NCBI GenBank assembly: GCA_963678675.1 | Contig: OY783198.1 | Coordinates: 7,766,012-7,830,011, forward strand | Direction of reading: 5' to 3' | DNA length: 64,000 nucleotides | Origin: Xiphydria camelus | Taxonomy: Eukaryota > Arthropoda > Insecta > Hymenoptera > Xiphydriidae | In this document: positions 34,884 through 47,541 of the stretch, piece after piece | How the letters are laid out: every line of letters starts with the position of its first letter | How positions within the stretch are numbered: position 1 is the first letter of the stretch | Notes under the pieces: model-generated | Seen by the model: the letters and a program-made list of their open reading frames with translations, nothing else | Databases searched by the model: none | What the model was told of the DNA's origin: nothing | Position numbers and translations under genes: made by a program

Positions 34884-36301
34884 TTATACGTCTCCCCTTC
34901 GAGTAGTTTCTCGTACCCACCCAGACGGTTTCACGCCCCTTCCCTTGGGACTTCTATACACGTGGGTATACCTGGGCGTGATGTCGCCGATCCTTTTCTA
35001 CTGTAGTGAAATTTGCGGTGGTTCGTCGGTGATATGGGTCGGGGCTTCGCATTCCACTTTTCCTTGGAAATTATTTATAGTAAACTGGGGGAATATGGCA
35101 ACATAAATTTCAAAGGCTCACATTCTAACAAGCGACCGTTCCAGCCGCAATATGAAGGTGGCATCTCAGACCATACATATATGGGTATTTCGCGTTAAAT
35201 GCTCGTTGCCATATTCCCACTGACAAAGATGTGTTACAAGTAGAAATGTCGAATACGATACGCTACGGCCATATTACCCGTACCCATGGGTAATACGGCA
35301 ACACGCTATTTCCGTAAAAATTAAATTATTTTACCGGATTAAAAACATAAAGCTCTTATGCTTTTTCGAATATAAGTTCGAGGCATTTCAAACAAACGCA
35401 AAAATGGGTAATATGCCGCAGTCAAACATTATGGGGCATATTACCCCACACAATAAACCTTATCAAAATAAAAATCAAAACGCTTCTTTAAGATACGTAT
35501 AACTGAATATTCCGCCACAAAAAAAGTAAGGTTACGAATCATATTTTGGCATACTCCTATTAAAATTGATGAAATCACTTCGACGAAAACAAGAAATTAC
35601 GATGATGTTTCTTCGCATAGCAACGAGTTGCGAGGTTTCTCAGTAAAAAGACACGTGCCTTTCTCTGGTATAGATCGAAATGTACCCCCCCCCCCCCCCC
35701 CCCCTCGCATCACGGCCAGAGCGTCGAATGGAACCTCGAGAGACCCGCGGGGGTTACGTCTCTTCCTCTCGCCGCTGTACAAAGAAATCCTCCTCTCCCT
35801 TTCGCTTCCCGTTCCATCGATCCTCCCGGTGCCACGATTCGTTCTCCGCATGAAGTAAAATTTGTCGTCGCGTCCGACCGTTTACCCGCTTTTCGCGCCG
35901 CGGATTCGACGCCTCGCCGAGTCCGCCCGCGTGTGCGTACGCGATAAAAGTCAGCGAGACAAAGGGCCACCCCACCCGTCGCCTTCGGCCGCACGCGTGT
36001 AGGGTCTCCCGGCGTCTCCTTCGCGTGGGTAGGAGGATAAGGTTCTCTCGCGCGCGATGGACTTTGTCGCGGTTACGATGAGATATCTTAGAATTTCGGT
36101 CGCGCGGGTTCCCCCCCGCGGGTTCACCCCTGACCTCGTTTTACATCCTTCAATCGGAGCTGCGGCGCGGAGAGCTTGCACTCGACTTTGCGATGGATAT
36201 ACACGTTGGGTCATATTAGGCACGGTCAAAGTTGGGAAGGGTGGGAGGGGGGGAATACCTCGCTATCGATATCTATGATATACGATAGCGCGTTGACAAA
36301 T
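34884..36301. other. No gene; motif-rich then CpG-rich
   Basis: 35080-35460 carries repeated inverted copies of GGGTAATATGG/CCATATTACCC-like words. 35685-35704 is a run of 20 C. 35700-36250 is CpG-rich with spurious open frames in several frames. Confidence 0.45.
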
Positions 36302-36565
36302 CGACGCTTACAAATAAGAACATCGTATCTCAATAATGACAGTTTTCCAGAGAAAGTAGGTTTAAAGTCGATAATATTTATGCTAAATTTCCATATTAAT
36401 TAGATATGATTAAACTACTTTTTAAATAAGTCCACATGTTTTCAAAAATAATTTAGAAATCATGGTTTTAATTGAAAGAGGAGAATTTGTTATATTGAAA
36501 AGTGATGTACCTAACTCATTTTGGCCAAAAATTGAGATACGATGTTCTCTTACTTGCGAGCGTCG
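36302..36565 (+). mobile_element. MITE family M3, copy 2
   Basis: Same orientation and termini as 25303-25557 (CGACGCT.. and ..AGCGTCG), with a 264-bp body and high similarity. A possible AAAT duplication flanks it. It is followed directly by a 19-base C run (36572-36590). Confidence 0.8.
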
Positions 36566-36590
36566 AAATAACCCCCCCCCCCCCCCCCCC

Positions 36591-39351
36591 GGGAGGTACA
36601 ATTCGTGGAAAATCGAGTTCGCGATGTATCGGGGAATTCGATTCGCTTTGAGCACGGTGCGCGCGCGCGCGCGTGTGCGAATTTTATATCTCGCGGCGAG
36701 ATTGTGGAGAACGTTGCGTGTCTCGTCGTTCGCTCGCGACGAGGAGGCCGTAGATTTTTTATTCGCCGAAATAAAGCTCACGGCTATCGGCGCGCGAGAG
36801 CGTCGACGAAATTGCACGGCCGCGAGCGCACGGCTCCTTCACTTTGTTTCGTCTCCTAAAAATCGATTCTAACACGTTCGAGGTGACTCTGTATATCTTG
36901 TTACGTTAAATGCGACTCTGTGCGCGTAGCAATTTTCTGAAATAATTGAAACCTGGGGTATTCTTTCTCTCTTTGTCGTAATATTACTACACTGAGAGAA
37001 AAATCTGGTTAAAAGAACCATAATTCAACTAGAAGTCATGGTCGATTTTGGCGCCAACCATGATTCCATAATTCAGGAGCATATAATTTACATCATCGCT
37101 TTTCGATCGTATCAAAAAGTTCGTCATTAATGAAGCATCGAAATATTTTTCTTCTGAAACGATTTAACACAGAGATAGCAGCTGTCTCCATTACAGCGAT
37201 AATGAGGATTTTATTATCGCATTAATATTTTTTCAAGATAATTATCGAACTCTGTGATTAAAAGTGTTACTTTTTCCAATTGACTTCAATCGATGTAGTC
37301 GCACCTATAAGCCCGTAATTAAAATAAATCGCAAACGTGGTATTAATCGCGAGGTCAATGGATTATCACGCGTGGGGAAAAACTAAAATATTTTCCATTT
37401 CTTCCAACGAAGTGACGGATTCTAGCAGGGCGATAACAGTAATTTTCGTGCTGTCCGTCGGTCTTCACGGGTCTCGTTCGTGAGAGGGAGGGAAAGGGGA
37501 AAAGTAAAGGAGATTTCGCTGGTGGACTGAAAGACGGACTCCCCTATAAGATATACACCCCCTTCCCTTCTTTCTGCTCGTATCTATATTGTATTATAGA
37601 TACAGCCAGTGTTTTCCGGGGAAGAGAATTTCGGCCCCTTGTGTTCTACCGAGAGAGGCGTGGAATTGTTTGGCCTTTTTTTCGACCCTTTCGTGGCTCA
37701 CAGGAATCGAGGATTGATGAAGCGAAAGTCGTGTAGCTCAGAGGGTTCTTGCTTTCTACCGCATGGTCGCACTCTGAGTCTTTCTATACTTTTTTCCTCT
37801 TTTTTCGCTTTATTCTATTTTTATTGGAAGGGTATCGTAATTTCGGAGGGGAGAGGGTCGTCGGGTTGTCGCGCGTGTCTTTTATTGGCTCGTTGAACTT
37901 GAAAGTGCTTTCCAGTTGAATTTAAGTGGACGGGATCGACGTCGATGACAGTTAAGACAGATTTGGAATCTGGACTCCAAGAATCTCCTTGCGAATTTGA
38001 TTAGTGCACTCTCTAGACCATCACTTCAACTTCTCAACGAATTAGATACCAACTTCTCTTTTATTTTGAAGGACAGTGATCCAATTTGAGAGAGGTAGGT
38101 AGTTCCATTTTAGGTAACTCTCTTAAGTGAACGAATTCGATTATCGATATCGAAAACTAGTTTCACGTCGTGTCCGCCTTTTAGCTGTATTTATACCGGA
38201 CGAAAATTTCCCTGAGAAAGTATATCTAACTCGATTACGAGAAATGGTTTTTATATGGATTTTGCGAAGTTTTTGCTAAAAATATATCTAGTTCAATTTA
38301 GCCAATTCTGCCCTGAAGGTACGTCGAGCCGAACTATAAGTATCAAGAATTACATTCGAGTGAAATTCAAGTTTAAAATGACTACACTCTTGACGCGAAT
38401 TTCTACCGAGAAGTACAGCCGGCTCTAACGAGAAATGTTTTTTTATGGACGTTTCGGAACGTTTACTGCAGAAATGTACCAAATATGTGTAGTCTGCTCC
38501 TGAACATCCATGTCATTAATTTTAATGACTAGTGGGTATTCCGATTGCAGTTGCGAGACAGGCGAAGACAACTTTTTACGAGTAGTCGAGAGCAAGGGTA
38601 GGAAAAAGAGGATCGTTAAGGTAGCTGCAGGCTTTTTGCATTTTAGTAGTTTCTCTTAGAAACATTTTCAAAGAAAGATTATAAGATTTACCCCCTGTTG
38701 TGGTGAAAGTTTTTGTAACGTATTTTTTGTTTACTATATCTGGCGTTTATTTTCAATTTGCCTCTGGGTTAGAATAAAAAATAGTTCGAACAAATAATTT
38801 GAATTGTTTTCGATAAACCTAGAGGAAAGGGAAGGGAAGGATGACTTTTTAATTATTCCGTTCGAAAAGAGAGGGTTCATCGTTATTATCGTCAATTTTT
38901 AAATAAAAATGTTTAATATCCTACATTCGGCACTTATAATTGTTCCTTTTGCTATCCTCGTGTAACATAACTTCGAAGAATTGAAGAGATGAGTGGATGA
39001 AGGTGTTATGTAACAAAAAGTTGGTTCTGAGATATTTGAGTTTGTAGGTCGCCTTCCATACAGTAGACATATGGCACACTAAAAATACTCCATGTAATAT
39101 CTGGGTTTTGAATGGCATTAGAGCTATCCAAGATTTATCAGAAGTTACATTCGGACATAACACTGTCATCCACTGAGTGATCTCACATTTTTTATAAAAA
39201 TGTTACATAATACCTTCATCCACTCACCTCTTCAATGATCTGTTTCGCAGAGAAACGATACGGGAATATTCTTCCTCTCTGTCAACTAGAAAAAAATAGC
39301 TCTGATATTCCTCGCGATCGAAGAAACAAGAAACTATTAGATATATATATA
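36591..39351. other. No gene recognised
   Basis: 36660-36680 is a short alternating GC run in CpG-rich DNA. 37440-37900 is pyrimidine/purine-biased. An inverted pair (GAAGAGATGAGTGGATGAAG at about 38983 and CTTCATCCACTCACCTCTTC at about 39214) brackets an 82-codon minus-strand ATG frame (38921-39169) of unknown nature. Confidence 0.4.
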
Positions 39352-39352
39352 C

Positions 39353-40660
39353 GCGCGGTAATAAAGAACGTAAAATCTATGTATAAAACCGGTTCTCCGA
39401 TAACTAAAATGAAGGCGTTCTTGGATACGTATATAATACATATTCGATATACGTACAATATACGTTTTTCGTTAAAGTTTATCAAACCGATCATGAGCCC
39501 GTATTGCTGATACGAATTTTATACGTATTTTATTCGTACATTTGTAACGGTGCGTATAAAATGTGTAGGTATTAACTATACGTTTATTTAACGATACTTT
39601 ACAACCCGTGTTTATTATCCACATTTTATACGCGCGGTAATAAAGGACGTAAAATCTACGTTTAAAACCGGTTCTCCGATAACTAAAATGAAGGCGTTCT
39701 TTGGATACGTATATAATACATATTCGATATACGTACAATATACGTTTTTCGTTAAAGTTTATCAAACCGATCATGAGCCCGTATTGCTGATACGAATTTT
39801 ATACGTATTTTATTCGTACATTTGTAACGGTGCGTATAAAATGTGTAGGTATTAACTATACGTTTATTTAACGATACTTTACAACCCGTGTTTATTATCC
39901 ACATTTTATACGCGCGGTAATAAAGAACGTAAAATCTACGTATAAAACCGGTTCTCCGATAACTAAAATGAAGGCGTTCTTGGATACGTATATAATACAT
40001 ATTCGATATACGTACAATATACGTTTTTCGTTAAAGTTTATCAAACCGATCATGAGCCCGTATTGCTGATACGAATTTTATACGTATTTTATTCGTACAT
40101 TTGTAACGGTGCGTATAAAATGTGTAGGTATTAACTATACGTTTATTTAACGATACTTTACAACCCGTGTTTATTATCCACATTTTATACGCGCGGTAAT
40201 AAAGAACGTAAAATCTATGTATAAAACCGGTTCTCCGATAACTAAAATGAAGGCGTTCTTGGATACGTATATAATACATATTCGATATACGTACAATATA
40301 CGTTTTTCGTTAAAGTTTATCAAACCGATCATGAGCCCGTATTGCTGATACGAATTTTATACGTATTTTATTCGTACATTTGTAACGGTGCGTATAAAAT
40401 GTGTAGGTATTAACTATACGTTTATTTAACGATACTTTACAACCCGTGTTTGTTATCCACATTTTATACGCGCGGTAATAAAGGACGTAAAATCTACGTT
40501 TAAAACCGGTTCTCCGATAACTAAAATGAAGGCGTTCTTTGGATACGTATATAATACTTATTTGATATACGTACAATATACGTTTTTCGTTAAAGTTTTT
40601 CAAACCGATCATGAGCCCGTATTGCTGATACGAATTCTCTATACGTATTTTATTCGTATA
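39353..40660 (+). repeat. 279-bp tandem satellite, about 4.6 units
   Basis: The word GCGCGGTAATAAAG recurs at 39353, 39632, 39912, 40191 and 40470, giving periods of 279, 280, 279 and 279. Units differ by only a few bases (for example CTATG/CTACG and the one-base insertion in TTCTTTGG). The unit is AT-rich and full of TACGTAT/ATACGT words. Open frames of 82-100 codons on the minus strand recur once per unit and are a by-product. Confidence 0.95.
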
Positions 40661-42667
40661 CGAAAAGAAAGACTAGTACGCATGCGTGGTTCTTACTAAC
40701 AAAGAGAGACTGCTAAGAGACATCTTAGAAGTAGAAACGGGAAAAGAGAGAGGTGTCGGTAGGCCGCGGTTAGACTACATTTCGTAAATTGTTATGAATG
40801 TAGGTTGTTGAAAATACAGGGAAATGAAAAGACTAGCGGAGCTGTCTTGAGGTAGCGCGCTGTTAACGACTTTCTCGCTAAAAGTCTGGAATCGAACTGC
40901 CTCTCGTAAGCCTTCCTGCCTTGGACGTACCCTCGGCAAAGGGTAGGTATCAAGATTAGATACCTGCTCTTTGTTTTCGGGTAGCGGGGCAAAACGGTCA
41001 GGTTGTTGCCTTTATGAACGGGATACTGTATGCATCTCTCTCGCAGTTCAAGTTTCCTTGTCTTACTGTCGCCTCTATTATGCCTTTATATGTACTTTAT
41101 ACTGTTGCGTTTTCTTGGAAGGTAGATCAGATGCGGGGTGGAGCTCGGCAAGTCGTTCCCTTCGGTGCACGCTCTAATAAAGCACCGTCATAAATCTGTA
41201 CGAATAAATAGCCTCGAAAGAAGTAGGAGTGTCGAATCCAGTAAATGACCGATTGGAAAAACCTAACACCTGGCTTATTCCGGCCCGACAAGGGTATCCT
41301 TGCCCAATTCATATAAATGAAAATCCTAGAATACAGTAATTTCGAAACATACATACGGCCTTAAATGAAAGTCTCGGTCATTACAAAATACGGTAAATAT
41401 GAATAATGTAGCCGGATTAATAGTTCCGTAAATGATGATCAACGTGTAATAGATATACAGGGTGATTTTTTTAACTTGAGACAACTCAATATGTCGAAAA
41501 ATACGTATTGCGCGACAAAATATCTTGAATAAAAAGTGAATACGGGTATTTTAAAAGTTTTAACGCCGAGTGACGCGCTTTCTTTTAGGACACATCGAAT
41601 TGATTTTGTTTACCTCACTTGATAATTTTTATTATACGTAGGTATGTTCGATTAGTACTGGTACATGTATCTTATATCTGAATTATTTCAGACTTATATT
41701 TCTTCACCGCTCGTTAAGACTTAACAGTAACTGAATTCATGGGTATTTCTGGTAAAATTATCATAAATATAAAATTGCTATACAGGGTGTCCTAGAAATC
41801 ATGCACAAACGCTTAAGGATAATGTTCCGTCGCATCGAGCGACGGAATATAGAGGGTTGATTTATAGCGTCAATCAAAATTAATTCGCCGACTATAATCA
41901 ACGCGTCTTCGGCGAATAGACATCTCGGTAAGGAAAGATCGGAAATACCGTTCCCCGTTGTGACCGTTTCAATAGATACATACTATCAAAAAGCAATCCG
42001 AGCCGGCCTAAGGAGAGGAGTGTCGGGTGCAGTCGATGACAATCGGGGAAATTTAATGCCTGGTCTATCCAGGAAAAGAATTCACTGTTTTTGGGTAGCA
42101 TGATACACCCTCACGGCCGAGAACGAGCGTCCGGCTGGCTCGACCGTTGAGCGCGTCACTCAGGTACCGTAGACCTCGGAAAGGCCCAGCGTCATCTTCT
42201 GCCCCACCGACATTCCTCCCCTAGTCAAGCAGGGTGCGTAACAACAACCGACGCTACTTCCCACCATGACCTCCGTGCCGATAGATTGAGAGGTACATAA
42301 CCCGAGACGAACCGCGTCGTCTTCAATGTGCTACGGATCATCGTCGTGTAGTGTCTCGCAGTTCAATTGGCAAGTAGCAGTCCACGCAAGCAAACTTCAA
42401 GTATCACAACCAGCGCATTCAGGTGTCAATCCTTCAATTGAAGATCAAGTCTTAACCGCTCAACACGCGAAGTTCGACGGATAAGGTACCGTGTTCATTA
42501 TGTCTAACGAATTCATAACGCACTAGAAAATTTAACTCACAAGGGGAACCCCGGCAGATGTCAAATCGATTTTGCCTTGACAAGTTTTTTGGTGAAAATA
42601 TTTCGAAAAATATTAGAGACATGTTTCAGCTTTTTCTTTTAGTATAGTCGTATTAGATATTCGCGAA
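40661..42667. other. Transposon ends and fragments, no gene
   Basis: Two mariner-like ends, TATACAGGGTGATTTTTTTA (41456) and TATACAGGGTGTCC (41783), point to broken elements; the second matches 47645-47658 in inverse orientation. 41225-41290 and 42017-42080 are diverged direct copies (AGGAGTGTCG..., CTGGYYTATYC). 42110-42480 is CpG-rich without a frame. Confidence 0.5.
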
Positions 42668-43600
42668 CAATTAATTAGGGACAGGATAAAACCGGTACCA
42701 ATCGATAGAAAAAAGTCTCCTGAATAACATATAGAAATGTGTAATCTTCAAATTGACGAGAAATAATGTAATTAATTGAAAACTATCTTTCAAAATCACT
42801 TCTGCCAAGAAATCGCGAGGCTATGTGTTTTTTCTGTAACCAATTTCATAAATAAAAATATCCCAATGTAGAGTAGAAAATTCTTTACAAATTTCAAGTC
42901 GGAACTTATAGTCTACGATGCACCGTTTTTGTGTAATTAATTATTAAACATATGTAATTCAAATTGGCTTAAATCGATCAGCTGATCGTTACGCGACGCT
43001 CCTTTATTACGCGCGCAGCTATAACGGAGGAAAGCGCGTTCCGCATACTATTCAAATTTACGCTTCATTATGTATTGATTTTTGTATCACTATCAGATCT
43101 TGCATCACTTTCCATTTACTATCTTCTTTTTGTTTGCTTTTAGCAATTAGAGTATTAATGCCTTTTTCTTTCACTACTCTGGTCTGAGTGTACCATCATT
43201 TACAGAAGAGTCACAGATAAAACAAAGACCCGTTATCCTGTACAATCAAAAATAACGACAGTCTTACTTATGTTTATATTGTGAATTAACAAAATTTGAT
43301 TTCTTAAACGACGTCCCATTTGACTCTATGAAAATCCAGTTTTTTCGTTTACGAATAAAAAAAAATGAGACGGTAAAAATGATTCATACTTTGGGAATTT
43401 GATTAGAACTACCCATAGAATTTAATTTTCAAAAATTCATAAAGTTCTTATATTGTTGAAATTTCTGGTAGAAAGCTTATGTCCCTCCTTAATTAATTAC
43501 ATTATTTCTCGTCAATTTGAAGATTACACATTTCTATATGTTATTCAGGAGACTTTTTTCTATCGATTGGTACCGGTTTTATCCTGTCCCTAATTAATTG
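42668..43600. mobile_element. Foldback element with about 115-bp terminal inverted repeats (933 bp)
   Basis: CAATTAATTAGGGACAGGAT at the left end is mirrored by ATCCTGTCCCTAATTAATTG at the right. The arms match over about 115 bp with few differences (through GTACCAATCGATAG and GAGAAATAATGTAATTAATT). The centre is AT-rich with no transposase. The target site is hidden in the palindromic end (TTAA and TA are both possible). Confidence 0.85.
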
Positions 43601-44149
43601 CTTACTTAATAGAAGAAATAAATTTAGTTCTACTGGGCTATTTAGTGGGCCTTTGTTTCGAAGAAAAAAAATTTTGAAAATCGCGTCGCGCGCGCATTCC
43701 AAGTGTCTCCGGGATTGGCGTACGTCATGTTACGGACTGGCTAAACTGCACGTCCTGATTTTCGGTTATCGGTTATTTAGAGCATGCGCAGATTTATTCC
43801 CTTAACGTTAATACCATCTTGTTGAAATTAGTTTTTGATCCTGAAGAAAGCGTTACGTGTAACGTAAGGGTGTAGCGGACTACACTATAAAGCTGCGTAT
43901 ACACTCACACGTCTCCGATGTCGCAGAATCAAGTGATCCATCCTGTATGCAATCCATTCTCATACTGTCTCCGTATATGTAACTAATATTACTGAACAAG
44001 TATAGATTATACTTGAAAGGAACCACAAGCTTATTTGTTGAAAATTCGCAATACGTAAAAGTTCTTTTTATCGTTGGCTAATAAAGTTATTATACAATAC
44101 TTTCCTGAAGTTAGCACCGATGACCGTAAAATCATTTCAATTATGTATA
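43601..44149. other. No gene recognised
   Basis: Mixed composition. GCGTTACGTGTAACG at about 43850 is a small palindrome. Nothing else. Confidence 0.4.
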
Positions 44150-44296
44150 GGGGCCATTCAAGTATTATGTCAGCAAATTCCGGGAGAGATACCATACTTT
44201 AGTTTTCCTTGGTTACCGGCGTGGATAGCAGCCGGTGGCCAACTCGAATGCGGCGTCTTTTCCGGATTTTGTTGACGTAATACTTGAAAGGCCCCC
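44150..44296. mobile_element. MITE with GGGGCCATTCAAGTATTA ends (147 bp)
   Basis: GGGGCCATTCAAGTATTATG and the reverse complement of the right end (CTTGAAAGGCCCC) pair over about 35 bp. It resembles the ends of the larger element at 54331-55113 (GGGGCCACTTATATATTACG), so the two may belong to one superfamily. Confidence 0.65.
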
Positions 44297-44405
44297 TAAA
44301 CCAGTGCTTGAACAATTATTTAATAACTTGGAAAGAAAACGATATGTCATTAATGTAAATATTGAATTATTTAAATACTTAGTTTACATTATTCTAATTC
44401 AACAG

Positions 44406-44529
44406 ATGCTGCCAAAGTTCACTATAAGGGGAAACATTCATCCGAGAAAGCTATAAAAAATGCTGTTCAAGACTGGCTGAAACTCGCCAAAAATAGATTA
44501 AAATCCACTACACAAGGAATCAATGAAAA
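44406..44529 (+). other. Possible exon with a U1-type zinc-finger C-terminal half
   Basis: After the acceptor TTCTAATTCAACAG the frame reads AAKVHYKGKHSSEKAIKNAV and then QDWLKLAKNRLKSTTQGINE up to the donor AAAA|GTGAGT. The signature HYKGKxHxxK is typical of the His half of matrin/U1-type C2H2 fingers. No matching Cys pair is found upstream: the preceding frame has an LEQLFNNLERKRY segment (about 44300-44350) but no C-x2-C. It may be an exon whose partner lies beyond this region, or a broken gene relic next to a MITE. Confidence 0.4.
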
Positions 44530-46250
44530 GTGAGTTTAAGGTATAAAATACATATTTGAAATTATTAAATTTTATGAAACTAATACGATTTGATAGTTTC
44601 TAGATGGATAGCGTAGATGCGGGCAAAAGTCCTCTGCGGAGTAAGAGTCTGTTTTTGTACTGCGCAGGTTAGAAGAAAGTAACCGACGTTTCATGTAGCA
44701 GTTGTCGGTATTAATATGTATAGCTATCATCTAGTTAAGCTTTCGTTCTGCTGACAAGTAGTTTCTTATTTTAGTGTATAGAAAATGTAGGGGTATATCT
44801 AGTTACCAAAAAACATTGTCTACAGTATTGTAAAGTGTTGTAAAAAAAGTATTATGAAACTTAAGATATAATAAATTTATATATAGTTTTTTTTTCATTA
44901 TGACCTATAGAATAAAGTAATAATATACATTAACTACACACATACACAAAAACATTATTTAAGTTCTAAAAAATGGCAAACATTCTGACATTTATTCCTT
45001 AGGTGCGGGCTTCTGCCCCCGTCTACTAACAGTCTTTTGTAATGCGAATATCAAATAAACAATATATTCTTAACATATTTTAAAGACTTTCTAATTTTCT
45101 AGTTTAAAAAACGTTGATAACTAGTATAGGATTAACACATATTCTTTGGGTAAAAGTCTGTCCCATCAACTAATTTTTCAACATTTAAATTATACCATTT
45201 AAAAACGTATACAGAATGCGAATAAAATACGTTAATTAAAACAAATGTATGTCATACCAATTTTAAACCGTTTTATATAGGTATAATTTAAACGTTAATG
45301 AATTAGTTGTTTGGGATGGGCATTTGCCTATAGAATATACGTTAATCCTATACCGCTTATTGACGTATTTTGTACCAGTCGATTTAACTGTACATCTATT
45401 AAACATATTTTTATACATTTCTAAAACGATTTAGAAACGTATAAAATACGTATAATAAAAGTATAGTTTAATGTAACTAATGTAAACCATACGCCTATTA
45501 TATGTATTTTTATACGTTTCTAAAGCGTTTCATAAACGTTTAGAAATATGTATAATGGACGTACAGTTCAATCGACTGGTATAAAATACGTAAATAATCG
45601 GTATAGGATTAACGTATAATGAACGTATAAAAATGGTTGAAACGAGTGGTTTAAAAAACGTTTATAACTGGTATAGCATTGAGGTATATTCTTTGGGCAA
45701 ATGTCCGCCCCATAAACTAATTTTTAAACGTTTAAATTATTCCATTTAAAAAACGTATACAGAAAACGGATAAAATACGTTACGTAAAACAGGTACATGT
45801 CATACCAATTTTAAACCGTTTTATACACATTAAACTATACGTTTATTATACGTATTTTATACGTTTCTAAATCGTTTTATAAACGTATATAAATATGTAT
45901 AATAGACGTACAGTTTAATCGGCTGGTATGAAATACGTCAATAAGCGGTATAGGATTAACGTATATTCTATAGGCAAATGTCCGCCCCGTAAACTAATTT
46001 ATTAACGTCTACATTATATGTATATAGAACGGTTTAAAATTGGTATGACATGTACTTGTTTTACGTAACGTATTTTATCCGTTTTCTGTATACGTTTTTT
46101 AAATGGAATAATTTAAACGTTTAAAAATTAGTTTATGGGGCGGACATTTGCCCAAAGAATATATGTCAATGATATACCAGTTATAAACGTTTTTTAAACC
46201 ACACGTTTCAACCATTTTTATACGTTTATTATACGTAACCGTGTTTATTG
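44530..46250. repeat. Inverted arrays of TATACGTTT-type motifs
   Basis: Words such as TATACGTTT, AAACGTATA and ATAAAATACGT recur dozens of times on both strands, and a GGGCAAATGTCCGCCCC-like block recurs at about 45149, 45318, 45696, 45972 and 46138. 45640-45840 and 46025-46215 are near-perfect reverse complements (about 190 bp). No coding frames. Confidence 0.8.
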
Positions 46251-46506
46251 GGTATCCGAAAAAATAATTATTCGCTGAGTTATAAATGCGTTTCTCTCTA
46301 AAATATTGTGACATCATCGAAACGCCAGAAAGACGCACTTATGTTAAGTTGCGAGTGCGAAACAGAGAAACTCACAGCACGGTGACGTAGCTGCATTTCA
46401 AAATGTCATTTTCTAGCATTGATGAAGCCGAAAATGAAAAATGAAAAAACATGGGGTCAATATTTTTGCCCGCATCTTTCGTATCTGCAATGAAAAAAAC
46501 GTGTGT

Positions 46507-46744
46507 CCGCCACACGCGGAAGAAGTGAAACTTCGATACTGATGAGTAGAAAAGAAAACTAAACAAGTAATTAACAATAGTAATACCATGGCATAATAAA
46601 AATGTCATGGTAGTACTATTGTTTTTAAATCCATATCTGAACTACATTATCTTAAAATGTCATGGTATTACTATTGCTAATTACTTGTTTAGTTTTCTTT
46701 TCTACCCATCTGTATCGAAGTTTCACTTCTTCCGCGTGTGGCGG
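46507..46744. mobile_element. MITE with CCGCCACACGCGG ends, copy 1
   Basis: The arms of about 85 bp are near-perfect complements (CCGCCACACGCGGAAGAAGT.. and ..ACTTCTTCCGCGTGTGGCGG), and the inner ATGTCATGGTA words add a second fold. It directly abuts the R1 repeat (46253-46506). The tandem duplicate is 48350-48587. Confidence 0.8.
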
Positions 46745-46770
46745 CCTTACTTTTTGTTCTTTTTTTTTTT

Positions 46771-47541
46771 ATAGCGCATGCAATTTTCAAGATATTTAGC
46801 TCAAATTTTTGGGATGTAGGTTATGCTGTAGGTCTTATATCATTGGGCATGTCAAATGGTTGTGAGAATCTACAGGGGGATATTTTTTCAGGGGTCGTGC
46901 CCCCTTTTCTCCTCCTGAACTGTTTTGCAGTGCGCCTGTGGTAGATTTTAAAGTATAAAATAAATTTTCTGTTTTGTTTACAAACTTTTTGGTCTCTTGC
47001 AGTTTTTTCGTATCTGCCACCGTTATCGAGAAAAAGCCGTACGAAATACTCCGGGAATGTTCCGAAGAGTACGGGAATCAATGAGAAAAAGAGCGAAGGC
47101 ATGTGTAAGGGTTGGAGGAGGTCACTTTCAGCAGTTTTTGTAACGTTGTTTTGTTATGTTTATTATTTAGGTTTTTCTTATTGTAATAAATCATTGCTAC
47201 AAAAACCGCGTTATTCCAGCTTTAATTTTTTTTTTAATTTAAATTTCATCTAGCGAATTACAGAAAATCGTTTCTCATTTTTTTCTCGATAACGGTGGCA
47301 GATACGAAAAAACTGCAAGAGACCAGAAAGTTTGTAATCAAAGCAGAACATTTATTTTGTATTTTAAAATCTACCAGAGGCGCACTGCAAAAAAGTTCAT
47401 TGGGAGAAAAGGGGGCACGACCCCTAAGAAAATAACCCCTGTATATTCTCACAACCATTTGATATGCCCAATGATATAAGCCCTACAGCATAACCTACAT
47501 TTCAAATTTGAGCTAAATATCTTAAAAACTGCATGCGCTAT
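46771..47541. mobile_element. Foldback element with about 265-bp arms, copy 1
   Basis: 46771-47034 and 47277-47541 are reverse complements with moderate divergence (ATAGCGCATGCA.. and ..TGCATGCGCTAT; inner ends TTATCGAGAAAAA/TTTTTCTCGATAA), around a 242-bp centre. To the right the sequence continues to ACACCCTGTATA (47648-47659), a mariner-type end; the left counterpart is missing. Its duplicate is 48613-49383. Confidence 0.75.

Noticed and set aside
37733..37800. tRNA-like A-box (TAGCTCAGAGGGTT)
   Set aside because: No B-box at tRNA distance and no acceptor stem pairing.
39472..40612. Repeated 82-100-codon minus-strand frames
   Set aside because: They recur once per 279-bp satellite unit and carry no protein features.
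39353..40660. CRISPR-like regular repeats
   Set aside because: The whole 279-bp unit repeats without unique spacers, and the genome is eukaryotic.
40878..40905. Minus-strand GTTCGATTCC resembling a tRNA T-loop
   Set aside because: The flanking T-stem does not pair and no A-box fits.
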